Below, piece by piece: positions 26,456 through 35,062 of a stretch of DNA of 64,000 nt. Position 1 is the stretch's first letter. Each line of letters starts with the position of its first letter. The notes beneath the pieces are model-generated. The model was not told the DNA's origin, searched no databases, and worked only from the letters and a program-made list of their open reading frames with translations. The stretch covers positions 62,001 to 126,000 of the forward strand of contig NZ_VEGI01000004.1 in assembly GCF_007679325.1 (NCBI RefSeq), read 5' to 3'. Position numbers and translations under genes: made by a program. This DNA is from Arthrobacter sp. U41 (GTDB taxonomy: Bacteria; Actinomycetota; Actinomycetes; Actinomycetales; Micrococcaceae).

Positions 26456-26648
26456 TTCCGACTCCTTGCAGGCGAGACCGAATGGGACCCCCAGACGCGT
26501 TGCACTGCCATGACGCGCAGACCCAGACCCATCCGGGTGCCCGTCGGGCAGCGCCCGCGGGACGCCGCTGAATACCGTGAAAAGCAGTGAAAACCGGGCG
26601 AAATGCCGTGTTAAGGCCGAACATATTCCGGGGCTTCGGGCGTGTCAA
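26456..26648 (-). promoter_or_regulatory. Promoter and long 5' leader of SnoaL copy 2
   Basis: Minus-strand TTGACA (26643-26648) and TATGTT (26620-26625) with 17-bp spacing match the copy 1 promoter, and the 15 bases around the -10 are identical. The leader of about 158 nt shares TTTCGCCCG, repeated TTTTCAC, a CGGCG..CCGCG..GCGCTGCCC segment and CATTCGGTCTC with copy 1. Retention of a long leader in both copies hints at regulation at the RNA level. Confidence 0.68.
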
Positions 26649-26658
26649 GACGCCGTGA

Positions 26659-28017
26659 CTAGCGCTGTTCCCGCCACAGCAGCGACACCACCAACACCAC
26701 GCCGCCGAGCCCCAGCATCACCGTGACCACGAGCCCCCAGTTGGCCTGGTTCACCCCTGTACCGTAGAAAATCCCGATCAGGACCGTCGCCATAATCGCC
26801 CCGACGTACCGGCAGGTCTGGAAAATCCCGGCGGCCACGCCGCGCTCCTCCGGCCGCGTGGAGAGGTACATGCCCTGGTTGTACGCGATGCTGGCCACCC
26901 CGTACGGCACACCCAGCAGTGCGGTCAGCGCAATCACCAGCGGGATGGCAAACGAGGCGGTCAGCAGCCACATCGCGGCGGACGCCGCCATAAGCATCAC
27001 GACGCCGGCGACCAGCACACGCTTGACCCCGAACCGGTCCATCGCCCGGACAGCCACCGGCGTCGACACCACCGAGACCGCGGCCAGCGGCAGCACCAGG
27101 AGTCCCACCACGCGGGGATCGTAGCCGCCTGCTTCCTGCAGCAGCTGCGGCAGGCCGAAGAACGCGAAGTAGTAGACGCAGCTGAAGAGGGCGAAGCCCA
27201 GGTAGACCAGCAGCAGCGGCCGATTCCTGCCCAGCAGCCGCAGGTCTAGGAACGGCGGGGCGAAGCGCAGCTCGCGCCACACGAAGAGCACGGCCAGCAG
27301 CGTGCCCCCGCCGAGCAGCCACCACCGGTAGCCCGGCACGACGTTCAGCAGCGCCATCATCACCAGGACCATGGAGCCGATGAAGGCCAGAATGCCCGGA
27401 ATGTCCGAGTCCCGCAGCAGTTCCGACGCCGAGCCGCGCTCCCGGGCCCCGTCCGTGGGAGCGAACCGCCGGACCAGGAGGACCGCGGCCAGGGCCAGCG
27501 GGACGTTGAGCAGGAACAGCGCCTGCCAGCCGACGAAGCCCACCAGCAGCCCGCCCACCACCGGCCCGACGGCGGCCGCGGAGGTGTTGGCCATCTGGAT
27601 CCGGCCCAGCGGGCGGCTGGACTTCACATTCGCCTGCTTCGCCAGGGCCCCGACCATCACGACAGCGCACGGGTACGCGGCCGCCGTGCCCAGGGCCATG
27701 ACGGCGCGGGCCACACAAAGCACCGCGAAGTTCGGCGACAACGGGGCCAGCGCGCAGGTCACGGCCACCAGGACCATGCCCAGCTCAAACAGGCGCCGCG
27801 GTCCGAACCGGTCCGCCAGCCGGCCCATAAGCGGCTGCCCCGCCGCGGAGGTGAGGTAGAAGGAGGTGATCACCCAGGTGACCGTGGCGACGTCGAGCCC
27901 GAAATCCTCACGCAGCACCACCAGGGCGACGGCGATCATCGAGGAGTTCAACGGGTTCAGCGCCGTGCCCAGGCTGAGTCCTGCGACGGCCAGACCCGTC
28001 CGGGGAGAGTTGCTCAC
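26659..28017 (-). CDS. MFS transporter, DHA2-like (14-TM type)
   Basis: A multi-helix carrier of about 452 residues, with SMIAVALVVL in helix 1, the loop motif GRLADRFGPRRLFELG and the helix 5 motif AVGPVVGGLLVGFVGW that resembles antiporter motif C. It probably exports a drug or metabolite by proton antiport. The GTG at 28017 is preferred because the protein then begins just before helix 1; a GTG at 28065 would add 16 residues. Neither has a good ribosome-binding site. It is divergent from the XRE-cupin gene and may share its operator region. Confidence 0.85.
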   Translation of the reverse strand: MSNSPRTGLAVAGLSLGTALNPLNSSMIAVALVVLREDFGLDVATVTWVITSFYLTSAAGQPLMGRLADRFGPRRLFELGMVLVAVTCALAPLSPNFAVLCVARAVMALGTAAAYPCAVVMVGALAKQANVKSSRPLGRIQMANTSAAAVGPVVGGLLVGFVGWQALFLLNVPLALAAVLLVRRFAPTDGARERGSASELLRDSDIPGILAFIGSMVLVMMALLNVVPGYRWWLLGGGTLLAVLFVWRELRFAPPFLDLRLLGRNRPLLLVYLGFALFSCVYYFAFFGLPQLLQEAGGYDPRVVGLLVLPLAAVSVVSTPVAVRAMDRFGVKRVLVAGVVMLMAASAAMWLLTASFAIPLVIALTALLGVPYGVASIAYNQGMYLSTRPEERGVAAGIFQTCRYVGAIMATVLIGIFYGTGVNQANWGLVVTVMLGLGGVVLVVSLLWREQR

Positions 28018-28137
28018 GGCAACAGTCTGTCCCAGAGTGCCTGCCAAAATCGAACCGGAGGACACATGCCGGCGGGACTTGTCCGGTTGAGGCCGGAAGC
28101 TGCCCGGCTCCTTGACGCACGACTGACCGCATAGCGC

Positions 28138-28167
28138 AGTGCACTAAAAGTGCAGTATGATGCACTT
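28138..28167. promoter_or_regulatory. Operator region and leaderless promoter of the XRE-cupin gene
   Basis: AGTGCACT (28138-28145) is an 8-bp palindrome, and AAGTGCA-N6-TGCACTT (28148-28167) is a perfect 7-bp inverted repeat, so the half-site AGTGCA occurs four times. The -10-like TATGAT (28156-28161) lies inside the second repeat, six bases before the GTG start at 28168. Binding of the encoded regulator here would shut off its own transcription. Confidence 0.7.
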
Positions 28168-28773
28168 GTGGATGAGAGTACAAGTTCTTTGGCGTTAGCC
28201 ATCGGCGCCCGGGTGAAGCAGGAGAGGCAGTCGCGGGGCTGGACGCTTGATCAGCTGGCGCAGTCTGCGGGGGTAAGCCGCCGGATGGTAGTCAACGTGG
28301 AGCAGGGTGCCGCCAATCCCAGCGTGGGAACCCTGCTCAGGATCAGCGACGCGCTCGGTGTAGGACTGCCGGCATTGGTCGAGCCCCCTCGGCCGAAGCC
28401 GGTGAAGGTCACGCGCAGTGGTGAGGGCGCTGCTTTGTGGAGCGGCGAATCCGGCGGCCGCGGGGTATTGGTGGCCGGCACCGAGTCGCCGGACGTGGTT
28501 GAACTGTGGGACTGGACCTTGGGCCCTGGTGACCATCACGTGAGCGAGGCCCACACGTCGGGCACTAAGGAGCTCTTGCAGGTCCAGCAGGGCACGGTCA
28601 CGGTGGAGGTCGCAGCCCAATCGCTTACCCTCGATGCCGGCGATGCCGTGACGTTCCCGGGCGACGTGGCACATTCTTACGCCAATCCGGGCACGGAGCG
28701 TGCGAGGTTCTCCCTGGCCGTCTTCGAGCCCGGTGTGGGGACAGGACACCGGCCGGAGGCATCCAATGACTGA
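28168..28773 (+). CDS. XRE-family regulator with C-terminal cupin domain
   Basis: A protein of about 201 residues. The N-terminal XRE helix-turn-helix (GARVKQERQSRGWTLDQLAQSAGVSRRMVVNVEQGAANPSVGTLLRISDALG) is followed by a cupin barrel from about residue 90 (WTLGPGDHHVSEAHTSGTKELLQVQQGTVTV, DAGDAVTFPGDVAHSYANPG). Such proteins sense a small ligand with the cupin and repress adjacent genes. The GTG at 28168 is chosen because the -10-like box lies six bases upstream; a GTG at 28150 lies inside the operator and before the predicted transcription start. Its 3' end overlaps the next gene by 8 bp. Confidence 0.87.
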   Translation: MDESTSSLALAIGARVKQERQSRGWTLDQLAQSAGVSRRMVVNVEQGAANPSVGTLLRISDALGVGLPALVEPPRPKPVKVTRSGEGAALWSGESGGRGVLVAGTESPDVVELWDWTLGPGDHHVSEAHTSGTKELLQVQQGTVTVEVAAQSLTLDAGDAVTFPGDVAHSYANPGTERARFSLAVFEPGVGTGHRPEASND

Positions 28774-29506
28774 GATGAACAGGCTTCAGGAATTCCTCGA
28801 CGGCGGCCACGTTGACGCCGCCGTATTCGCGCTGCGGCCCGACTACCGTGCCTTGCTGCTGGCCGTTGACGGACTCGTACCGGGCCCGAGCGACCAGGCC
28901 AGCGACGAGCTGCTCCAGGCGGCGGAGACCGCGGCCGGCGAACTGCTCAGCGACCGGCCGGTCGAACAGCTCCCGCACGTGGCGGCATGGCGCGAGGCTT
29001 ACCAGGGCTTCGGAGCCAAACCGAGCCGCACCCGCAACAGCCTGGAGGCGCTCCTGCGCCGTGCGGTGTCCGGGCTGCCCCGGGTAAACCGTCTCACCGA
29101 CCTCTACAACGCGATCTCCGTGCTCCACCAGATCCCGCTGGGCGGGGAGGACCTGACCCGCTACGGCGGTGCGCCGCGACTGGTCCGCGCCACCGGCCAG
29201 GAGCCCTTCGATACCGCCGCCGGCGGCGCCACGGTGATCGAACACCCGGAACCCGGCGAGGTGGTGTGGTGCGACGACGACGGCGTGACCTGCCGGCGCT
29301 GGAACTGGCGCCAGGCACGCCGTACCCAGCTCCGCGAGGACACCACCTCCGCTCTGTTCATCCTCGACGCGCTCGGACCCATAACCGACGAGGCGCTCCA
29401 CACCGCCGCCGAGGACCTGGTCGCCCGGCTGACCCGGCTCGGTCCCGGAGTCAGCGTCGCCCGCCGCCTGATAACCCCCGGCCCGACGTCCACTGAGGGA
29501 GGCTGA
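28766..29506 (+). CDS. B3/B4 tRNA-binding-domain protein (free-standing)
   Basis: A 246-residue protein built on the B3/B4 domain of phenylalanyl-tRNA synthetase beta chains (FRPDYRALL-like start, YQGFGAKPSRTRNSLEALLRRA, LPRVNRLTDLYNAISVLHQIPLGGEDL). Free-standing versions are thought to edit or sense aminoacyl compounds; the exact activity is unproven. The ATG at 28766 has GGAGG seven bases upstream and overlaps the XRE-cupin stop, indicating an operon with the regulator and the downstream EamA-type exporter. Confidence 0.85.
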   Translation: MTEMNRLQEFLDGGHVDAAVFALRPDYRALLLAVDGLVPGPSDQASDELLQAAETAAGELLSDRPVEQLPHVAAWREAYQGFGAKPSRTRNSLEALLRRAVSGLPRVNRLTDLYNAISVLHQIPLGGEDLTRYGGAPRLVRATGQEPFDTAAGGATVIEHPEPGEVVWCDDDGVTCRRWNWRQARRTQLREDTTSALFILDALGPITDEALHTAAEDLVARLTRLGPGVSVARRLITPGPTSTEGG

Positions 29507-29566
29507 CATGCTCTTCCATTCCCGGAAAAGCGCGTTCGGTGACCGGCCGGCCCGAAGGGGCCAGCC

Positions 29567-30534
29567 GTGAGCACACGCGCCCTCAACAATGTTGCCGTGC
29601 CCCCGTGGGGGCTGGCTGTGGCGGCCATGCTCTCGGTCCAGCTGAGTTCGGCCCTGTCGGTGGATCTGATAGCGGCGGTGGGGCCGGCCGGAACCGCCTG
29701 GCTTAGGCTCAGCGTGGGCACACTCCTCTTCCTGGCCATCGCCCGCCCCCCCCCCTGCGCAAGGTACGCCGCCACGACGTCCCCGTGATTCTGGGGCTGG
29801 GCGTCGCCACGGGATTGATGACCATCGCTTTCCTCGCCTCGATCGAGCTTATTCCGCTCGGCACCGCGGTCGCGATCGAGTTCCTCGGTCCGTTGACCGT
29901 CGCCGCGGTGCGCAGCCACAGCGCGAGGGCCCTCATTTGGCCGGCCCTGGCACTGCTCGGAGTCGTCCTGCTCACCGAACCCTGGCACGGGCAAATTGAC
30001 CTGGCCGGTATCGGGTTCGCTGGACTCGCGGCCATCGGGTGGGCCGGCTACATCCTGCTCACCCAACGGGTCGGTGACCGCTTCACGGGCATCGGTGCGC
30101 TCTCACTCACCGTTCCCGTGGCCGCCGCCACGGCAGCGGTCGTTGGCATCCCGCAGTCCGCCGGACACCTCAACCTCGGTATTCTTGCCGCCGCCGTCGG
30201 ACTGGGCATCTTGATGCCGGTGCTGCCGTTCGCGCTCGAGATGCTCGCCCTGCGCCGGATGACGCCCACCGCATTCGGTACCCTCATGGCAGTCGAACCC
30301 GCCATCGGCGTGCTCCTCGGCCTGCTCGTGCTGCACCAGCAGCCCTCACTCACCCAATTCGGCGGCATCACGCTCGTTGTCCTCGCCGGCGCCGCCGCGC
30401 AACGCGGCGGCCGACGCCAACCGCGCTCCCGCGAACATGCCGGCCCCGCACCGGCGCCGACCTCATCGGCCGGGAGCGAAGTAGTCGACAGTCCTCCAGC
30501 TGAGCGGGTCCCTCAGATTCAACCAAGGAGCTAG
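29567..30534 (+). pseudogene. EamA/RhtA-type exporter, frameshifted at a C10 tract
   Basis: Two adjacent frames together encode one DMT-superfamily exporter. The first (from GTG 29567) gives helices to about residue 61 ending LFLAIARPPP; the second continues LRKVRRHDVPVILGLGVATGLMTIAFLASIELIPLGTAVAIEFLGPLTVAAV and runs to 30534. They meet at ten C residues (29746-29755). Eleven C would join them as ARPPPLRKVRRHDV, the expected loop of RhtA-like threonine/homoserine exporters. The rest of the gene is undamaged. This may be a homopolymer sequencing error, a phase-variable switch or a fresh mutation. The gene lies in the XRE-cupin operon. Confidence 0.8.
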
Positions 30535-30539
30535 TAACC

Positions 30540-31436
30540 ATGTTCACCGGCTTGAGCGCTTTCCCCCTTACCCCGCTGGCAAACGATGCTGTTGACGAGC
30601 GCGCTTTCGTTCACCTAATCGAACGGCTCTCGGAGGCGCAGGTTGACTCCATCACAGCGCTCGGATCCACTGGCTCCTACGCGTACCTGAGCAACCAGGA
30701 ACGCAGCCGTGTCACCCGTCTTGCTGTCGAGCACGCGGGCGGGACACCCGTGTTCATCGGCGTCGGGGCCCTGCGGACCTCACAGATACTCGAGAACGTT
30801 AGACAGGCAGCGCAGGCGGGAGCTGCCGGGCTCCTGTTGGCTCCCATGACCTATCAGCCCCTCACCGACGATGACGTGTTCGAACTCTTCCGAACCGTCA
30901 CCGCGTGCTCGTCGCTCCCCGTCATCGTCTATGACAACCCGGCCACCACGCACTTCACCTTCACGACCGAACTCTACGGACGCATCGCGGAACTGCCCGG
31001 TATCGCTTCCATCAAAATCCCCGGCGTACCGGCCGCCCCGGAGCAAGCGAAAGCGCTGGTTCAGGAAATCCGGGCGGCTGTCCCGGCCCATGTCACCATC
31101 GGTGTGTCCGGTGACGCCAAGGCCGCCGCGGGACTGGCTGCTGGATGTGACGCCTGGTACTCCGTCATCGGCGGCACGCTGCCTGCCCTAGCGATGCGGA
31201 TCACCCGGTCCGCCCTCGAAGGGCGGGTCTCCGACGCTTCGGCCGAGTCCGAACGGCTTGCGCCGTTGTGGCAGTTGTTTGCCGAGTTTGGCGGGAGTCT
31301 TCGTGTTATGGCGGCAATAGCGGAACAGCTGGGACTGGCCGCGAAACCGTGCCTGCCGCTTCCCATCCAAGGATTGACCGAGACGCAGCGTGCCCACGTT
31401 GGCAGGGTTGTCGATGAGCTCGGGCTCACCCCGTAG
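30540..31436 (+). CDS. Dihydrodipicolinate synthase-family aldolase
   Basis: A 298-residue DapA/NAL-family TIM-barrel enzyme. The Schiff-base Lys159 (ASIKIPGV) and the catalytic Tyr131 (IVYDNPATT) are in place, and the GSTGSYAYL loop matches the dicarboxylate-binding segment. It is unlikely to be the lysine-pathway DapA: the genes around it concern regulation and export, and family members include KDG, N-acetylneuraminate and 4-hydroxy-oxoglutarate aldolases. AAGGAG lies upstream of the ATG, five bp after the exporter stop, so it is the last gene of the operon. Confidence 0.87.
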   Translation: MFTGLSAFPLTPLANDAVDERAFVHLIERLSEAQVDSITALGSTGSYAYLSNQERSRVTRLAVEHAGGTPVFIGVGALRTSQILENVRQAAQAGAAGLLLAPMTYQPLTDDDVFELFRTVTACSSLPVIVYDNPATTHFTFTTELYGRIAELPGIASIKIPGVPAAPEQAKALVQEIRAAVPAHVTIGVSGDAKAAAGLAAGCDAWYSVIGGTLPALAMRITRSALEGRVSDASAESERLAPLWQLFAEFGGSLRVMAAIAEQLGLAAKPCLPLPIQGLTETQRAHVGRVVDELGLTP

Positions 31437-31471
31437 CGCTAATCTCGTCGTTCGATAGTCCGGCTCCGCCT

Positions 31472-32110
31472 TCACGGCCTCCGGGCGACGACGTCGTAAA
31501 TGTGCCAGTGTTTCGGCCCCCGGAAGGACTGCCCGTCGTCGTCGTACACCTCAAACTTCAGGATCTGCAACCCGTCGAAGAGCTGACGTGCCGCGGCTTC
31601 GGTGTGAAAGTTCCATTCCGGGACGTCGGCCCAGGAGTCCCGGTCACCGAACAAATTAACGGCCACGACGCCGCCGCGGCCCAGTGCGCCCAGCATCAAG
31701 GTCCAGAATGTTGGGAAACGATCCGGGTGGATGAACGGCAGCGAATAGCCGGCGAACATGAGGTGGGCCGGCGGAAGCACGCGCAGTTCTTGGAAGGCCC
31801 GGACCTCGACACTTAGCCGGCCGTCCGCGTCCGCCGGGACGATCCCCAACAGCCGTTCCTTGGTGTCCGGAAGGGAGTCGACGGCGTGCACGCGCCAGCC
31901 GCCGTTCAGCAGTGCCAGCGTTTCCTTGCCCGCGCCGCAGCCGAGATCTATGGCCTGGCGGCCGCCGCCCGGACCGGCGAGCGCCATGGCGTCGAGGCAG
32001 AGGGAGCGCACGGGACGGGTCGCCTGGGCCGCGTTGTAGTCAGCCCAGACCTTGGTGCCCGCGAGGCCGTCCACAGGTTCATTTTTCCACTCGCGCGGCG
32101 GCGAAGCCAC
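31472..32110 (-). CDS. Class I SAM-dependent methyltransferase
   Basis: A 212-residue soluble methyltransferase. The SAM-binding motif I is AIDLGCGAGKETLALL (residues 53-68), with the acidic residue after strand 2 in VHAVDSLPDT and a motif with AGYSLPFI following strand 4. The sequence resembles tellurite-resistance or bicyclomycin-type small-molecule methyltransferases, but the acceptor is unknown. The GTG start at 32110 is used; an ATG farther inside would remove part of the N-terminal helix. It converges on the DapA-like gene with 35 bp between. Confidence 0.83.
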   Translation of the reverse strand: MASPPREWKNEPVDGLAGTKVWADYNAAQATRPVRSLCLDAMALAGPGGGRQAIDLGCGAGKETLALLNGGWRVHAVDSLPDTKERLLGIVPADADGRLSVEVRAFQELRVLPPAHLMFAGYSLPFIHPDRFPTFWTLMLGALGRGGVVAVNLFGDRDSWADVPEWNFHTEAAARQLFDGLQILKFEVYDDDGQSFRGPKHWHIYDVVARRP

Positions 32111-32158
32111 AGGCCCCGGCTGCGCCCAAGCCCGCCGCCGCGCGGTCAGATGTCCATG

Positions 32159-32926
32159 TCAGAGAACCTTGGAGAGAAACGCTTTGGTCCGGTCGTGCTG
32201 CGGATCGCTGAGGATCTGCCGGGGTGGGCCGGCCTCCACCACCACGCCTTCGTCCATGAACACCAGCGTGTCCGCCACTTCGCGGGCGAAACCCATCTCG
32301 TGGGTCACCACGATCATGGTCATGCCGCTCTTGGCCAATTCCTTCATGACGTCGAGCACCTCGCCCACCAGTTCCGGGTCCAGGGCACTGGTCGGCTCAT
32401 CAAAGAGCATCAGCTTCGGGTCCATGGCCAGAGCACGGGCGATGGCCACGCGCTGCTGCTGACCGCCCGACAGGTGTGCCGGATAGGCGTCCCCCTTGTC
32501 CCCCAGGCCCACACGCTCCAGCAGTTCCTTGGCCCGTTCGGTGGCTTTGGCCTTGGAAAGCCCCTTCACCCGCATGGGGGCGAGGATGATGTTTTCCACG
32601 GCGGTCAGGTGCGGAAAGAGGTTGAACCGCTGGAAGACCATCCCGATCTCCTGGCGCTGGAAGGCTGCTTCCTTGAGCTTCAGTTCGTAGAGCTTGTCTC
32701 CCTTTTGACGGTAGCCAACCAGCTGTCCGTCGACCGAAAGGCGGCCGCCATCAACCCGTTCCAGGTGGTTGATGCACCGCAGGAACGTCGATTTACCGGA
32801 ACCGCTGGGCCCCACAATGCAGAGCACCTCCCCGGGGTCGACCTCGAGGCTGATCCCGCGCAGCACCTTGTTAGTGCCGAAATTCTTGGAAACCCGTTCC
32901 GCAAGCACCATCGGCGCGTCCGTCAT
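32159..32926 (-). CDS. Polar amino-acid ABC transporter ATP-binding protein
   Basis: A 255-residue ATPase of the GlnQ/HisP type: Walker [10 protein letters not shown] (39-47), signature [15 protein letters not shown], Walker [15 protein letters not shown] and the switch histidine in [14 protein letters not shown]. It powers the importer whose permease gene overlaps its start by four bases (ATGA). It is the distal gene of a three-gene minus-strand operon: binding protein, permease, ATPase. Confidence 0.95.
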   Translation of the reverse strand: MTDAPMVLAERVSKNFGTNKVLRGISLEVDPGEVLCIVGPSGSGKSTFLRCINHLERVDGGRLSVDGQLVGYRQKGDKLYELKLKEAAFQRQEIGMVFQRFNLFPHLTAVENIILAPMRVKGLSKAKATERAKELLERVGLGDKGDAYPAHLSGGQQQRVAIARALAMDPKLMLFDEPTSALDPELVGEVLDVMKELAKSGMTMIVVTHEMGFAREVADTLVFMDEGVVVEAGPPRQILSDPQHDRTKAFLSKVL

Positions 32927-33960
32927 CCTTTTCCTCCAAAGTCTGTGCCGAGCGGTGGGGCGGGCGTACCGGGGACCGCCGTCGGCGCAGGTCCCGGCGT
33001 CACCGGCTCCTTGCCCGCCTTGAGCCTCCCGGTTCCCCGCGAGAACCGCTTTTCAATAAAGTGCTGGCCGACCATCAGGACGGAGGTGAAGAGCAGGTAC
33101 CAGAGCGAAGCCACGATCAGCAGCGGCACCGGAGTGAACGTCACGGCGGAAATACCGCGGGACACCCCGTAGAGGTCAATGCTCAACGGGATCGCGGCCA
33201 CCAGCGAGGTGGTCTTGAGCATCGAGATCACCTCGTTGCCGGTAGGCGGAATGATGATCTTCATCGCCTGCGGAACCACGACGTACCGCATCGTCTGCCC
33301 CCAGGACATCGCCAGCGCCGTCGAGGCCTCTTCCTGACCCTCATCGACTGAGAGCAGGCCGGCCCGCACGATCTCGGACATGTAGGCAGCCTCGTTGAGT
33401 GCCAGCCCGATCACGGCGGTGATGAATAGGTTGGTGAATACTTCATTCGGGATGGTGACCCACGGCTCCATGAACGGAATGCCCAGCGTGAACACGGGAT
33501 ATATCAAGGACACAATGCCCCAGAAAACCAGCTGCACGTAGACCGGGGTTCCCCGGAAGATCCAGATGTACAGCCAGGCAATGCTTTTCAGCACCGGGTT
33601 CGGCGAAAGCCGCATGATGGCCAGCAACAGTCCGATGACGATCGCGCCAATCATCGCGTAGATCGTCAGCCATAACGTCACCCACGCAGCCTGGCTGATC
33701 CGGCGATCGAAGATGTACTTGCCCACGTCCGACCAGCCATAGTCGGAGCGCTGGGCCGCATCCAGCACAAAGACTGCCAGCCCGAGGACGAGGAGCACCG
33801 CCACCACGTTCCGCCACGGGTGCCTCAGCGGGATTGCGACGATGGCCTCAGGCGGCGCGTCGTCCGCGTCCCGTCCTCTGCCGGCCCGCGGCTTCCTGCC
33901 GGACTCCCGGTTTCCCCCGGGTTCCGCCTCAATCATCCGGTCGGATTCCGGCTCGCTCAT
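32923..33960 (-). CDS. Polar amino-acid ABC transporter permease
   Basis: A 345-residue HisM/GlnP-type permease. A basic, Gly- and Arg-rich cytoplasmic N-terminus of about 50 residues precedes the membrane segments. The conserved block [45 protein letters not shown] is intact and includes the ATPase-contact loop. A Pro-rich tail of about 30 residues follows the last helix. It probably forms a homodimeric channel, since no second permease is present. It starts six bases past the binding-protein stop. Confidence 0.93.
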   Translation of the reverse strand: MSEPESDRMIEAEPGGNRESGRKPRAGRGRDADDAPPEAIVAIPLRHPWRNVVAVLLVLGLAVFVLDAAQRSDYGWSDVGKYIFDRRISQAAWVTLWLTIYAMIGAIVIGLLLAIMRLSPNPVLKSIAWLYIWIFRGTPVYVQLVFWGIVSLIYPVFTLGIPFMEPWVTIPNEVFTNLFITAVIGLALNEAAYMSEIVRAGLLSVDEGQEEASTALAMSWGQTMRYVVVPQAMKIIIPPTGNEVISMLKTTSLVAAIPLSIDLYGVSRGISAVTFTPVPLLIVASLWYLLFTSVLMVGQHFIEKRFSRGTGRLKAGKEPVTPGPAPTAVPGTPAPPLGTDFGGKG

Positions 33961-33966
33961 GTGCGA

Positions 33967-34869
33967 TCACCCTTTGGCTGCCACGTTGAGGTCCGCCGTC
34001 TTGACTCCGCCGGCTTCCACGCCCCACTTGGACAGGATCTTGTTGTAAGTGCCGTCGTCGATCAACGACTGGAGGGCCTTCTGGAGGACCGGCGTAAATT
34101 CGCTGCCCTTGGCCACGGGGATGCCGTAGGGTGCCACTTCGAAGGCGTCGCCGGCGGTCTGCAGCTTCTCCTTGGTCTTGGAGATCGCGTAGAGGGTAAC
34201 GGGCGAATCGGCGCTCATCGCGTCGACCTGTCCGACTACCAAAGCGTTGGTGGCCTGGTCCTGGGCGTCGTACTTGAAAATGGTGATAGCGGGTTTGCCG
34301 GCGTCGGTGCAGGCCTTCGACTTTGCGGGTACCTCATGGGTGTCCTCATAGGTGGTTGCTTGGACAGCAACCTTGAGTCCGCAGGCGTTGTTGGGGTCTA
34401 CGGTCTTCCCCTTGGGGGCGGCCCACTGGATCCCCGCGGAGTAGTAATTGACGAAATCGACCTGCTTTTCGCGTTCCAGGGTGTCCGTGAAGGAGGACAT
34501 GCCCATGTCATCCTTTCCTGCCTTCACCGCCGGAAGGATGTTGTCGAACGTGCCGATGTCGAAGTTGACCTTCAAACCCATGACCTGGCCCAGGGCATTG
34601 GTGAGGTCCACTGACCAGCCTGCCGGCGCACCGTTGTCGTCCTTGAACTCGTTGGGCGGATAGTTGTTTGCCATGCCGACGTTCAGCACGCCTGCGCTCT
34701 TGATTTTCTCCGGGAGCATCGCGGCAATGGAGTCATTCTTTTTCACCTCGATGGCGTCCGCGGTTCCGGATGCCCCGCCGGTGGCGGCCGGTTCGCTGTT
34801 GTTGACGCAGCCGGAGAGCGCGAGCGCTGTAGCAATGGTGAGGACGGGGAGAACGTATCGGGTGCGCAT
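33967..34869 (-). CDS. Amino-acid ABC transporter substrate-binding lipoprotein
   Basis: A 300-residue family 3 solute-binding protein. The N-terminal lipoprotein signal ends in ALSGC (lipidated Cys21). The mature part has LNVGMANNYPPNEFKDDNGAPAGWSVDLTNALGQVMGLK, the family signature for polar amino acids, then VDFVNYYSAG. It captures amino acids outside the membrane for the permease/ATPase pair downstream. The specific amino acid is not evident. AAGGAAACC precedes the ATG. Confidence 0.93.
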   Translation of the reverse strand: MRTRYVLPVLTIATALALSGCVNNSEPAATGGASGTADAIEVKKNDSIAAMLPEKIKSAGVLNVGMANNYPPNEFKDDNGAPAGWSVDLTNALGQVMGLKVNFDIGTFDNILPAVKAGKDDMGMSSFTDTLEREKQVDFVNYYSAGIQWAAPKGKTVDPNNACGLKVAVQATTYEDTHEVPAKSKACTDAGKPAITIFKYDAQDQATNALVVGQVDAMSADSPVTLYAISKTKEKLQTAGDAFEVAPYGIPVAKGSEFTPVLQKALQSLIDDGTYNKILSKWGVEAGGVKTADLNVAAKG

Positions 34870-34900
34870 GGTTTCCTTAGTTGTTCAGAGAATCACTAGG

Positions 34901-34920
34901 TTCCCGCAAGTCTGCGGGAG
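34901..34920. promoter_or_regulatory. Inverted repeat upstream of the amino-acid importer
   Basis: TTCCCGCA-AGTC-TGCGGGAG is a 7-bp inverted repeat plus one wobble, 32-51 bases upstream of the binding-protein start. It could be an operator or a small leader hairpin. The rest of the 193-bp gap to 35062 shows no clear element. Confidence 0.4.
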
Positions 34921-35062
34921 GAGGGCACTGCGTGCCTGCAAGCTCAGAACTCGTCAATGCGTGTTGCCCGACGGTGTTGCTTCAAGGATTCCTCGAAATC
35001 GACAAATGTCCCGCAGAATTTCCCCGCCCCGAGCTTGCAACTTCGAAATGGTGGAACCGCCG

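Noticed and set aside
28150..28167. XRE-cupin start at GTG 28150
   Set aside because: This codon lies in the operator and upstream of the -10-like TATGAT, so it would not be in the mRNA.
30540..31436. Lysine-pathway dapA
   Set aside because: It is the last gene of an XRE-cupin/B3-B4/exporter operon, and the DapA family has many other aldolases; no lysine-pathway gene is nearby.
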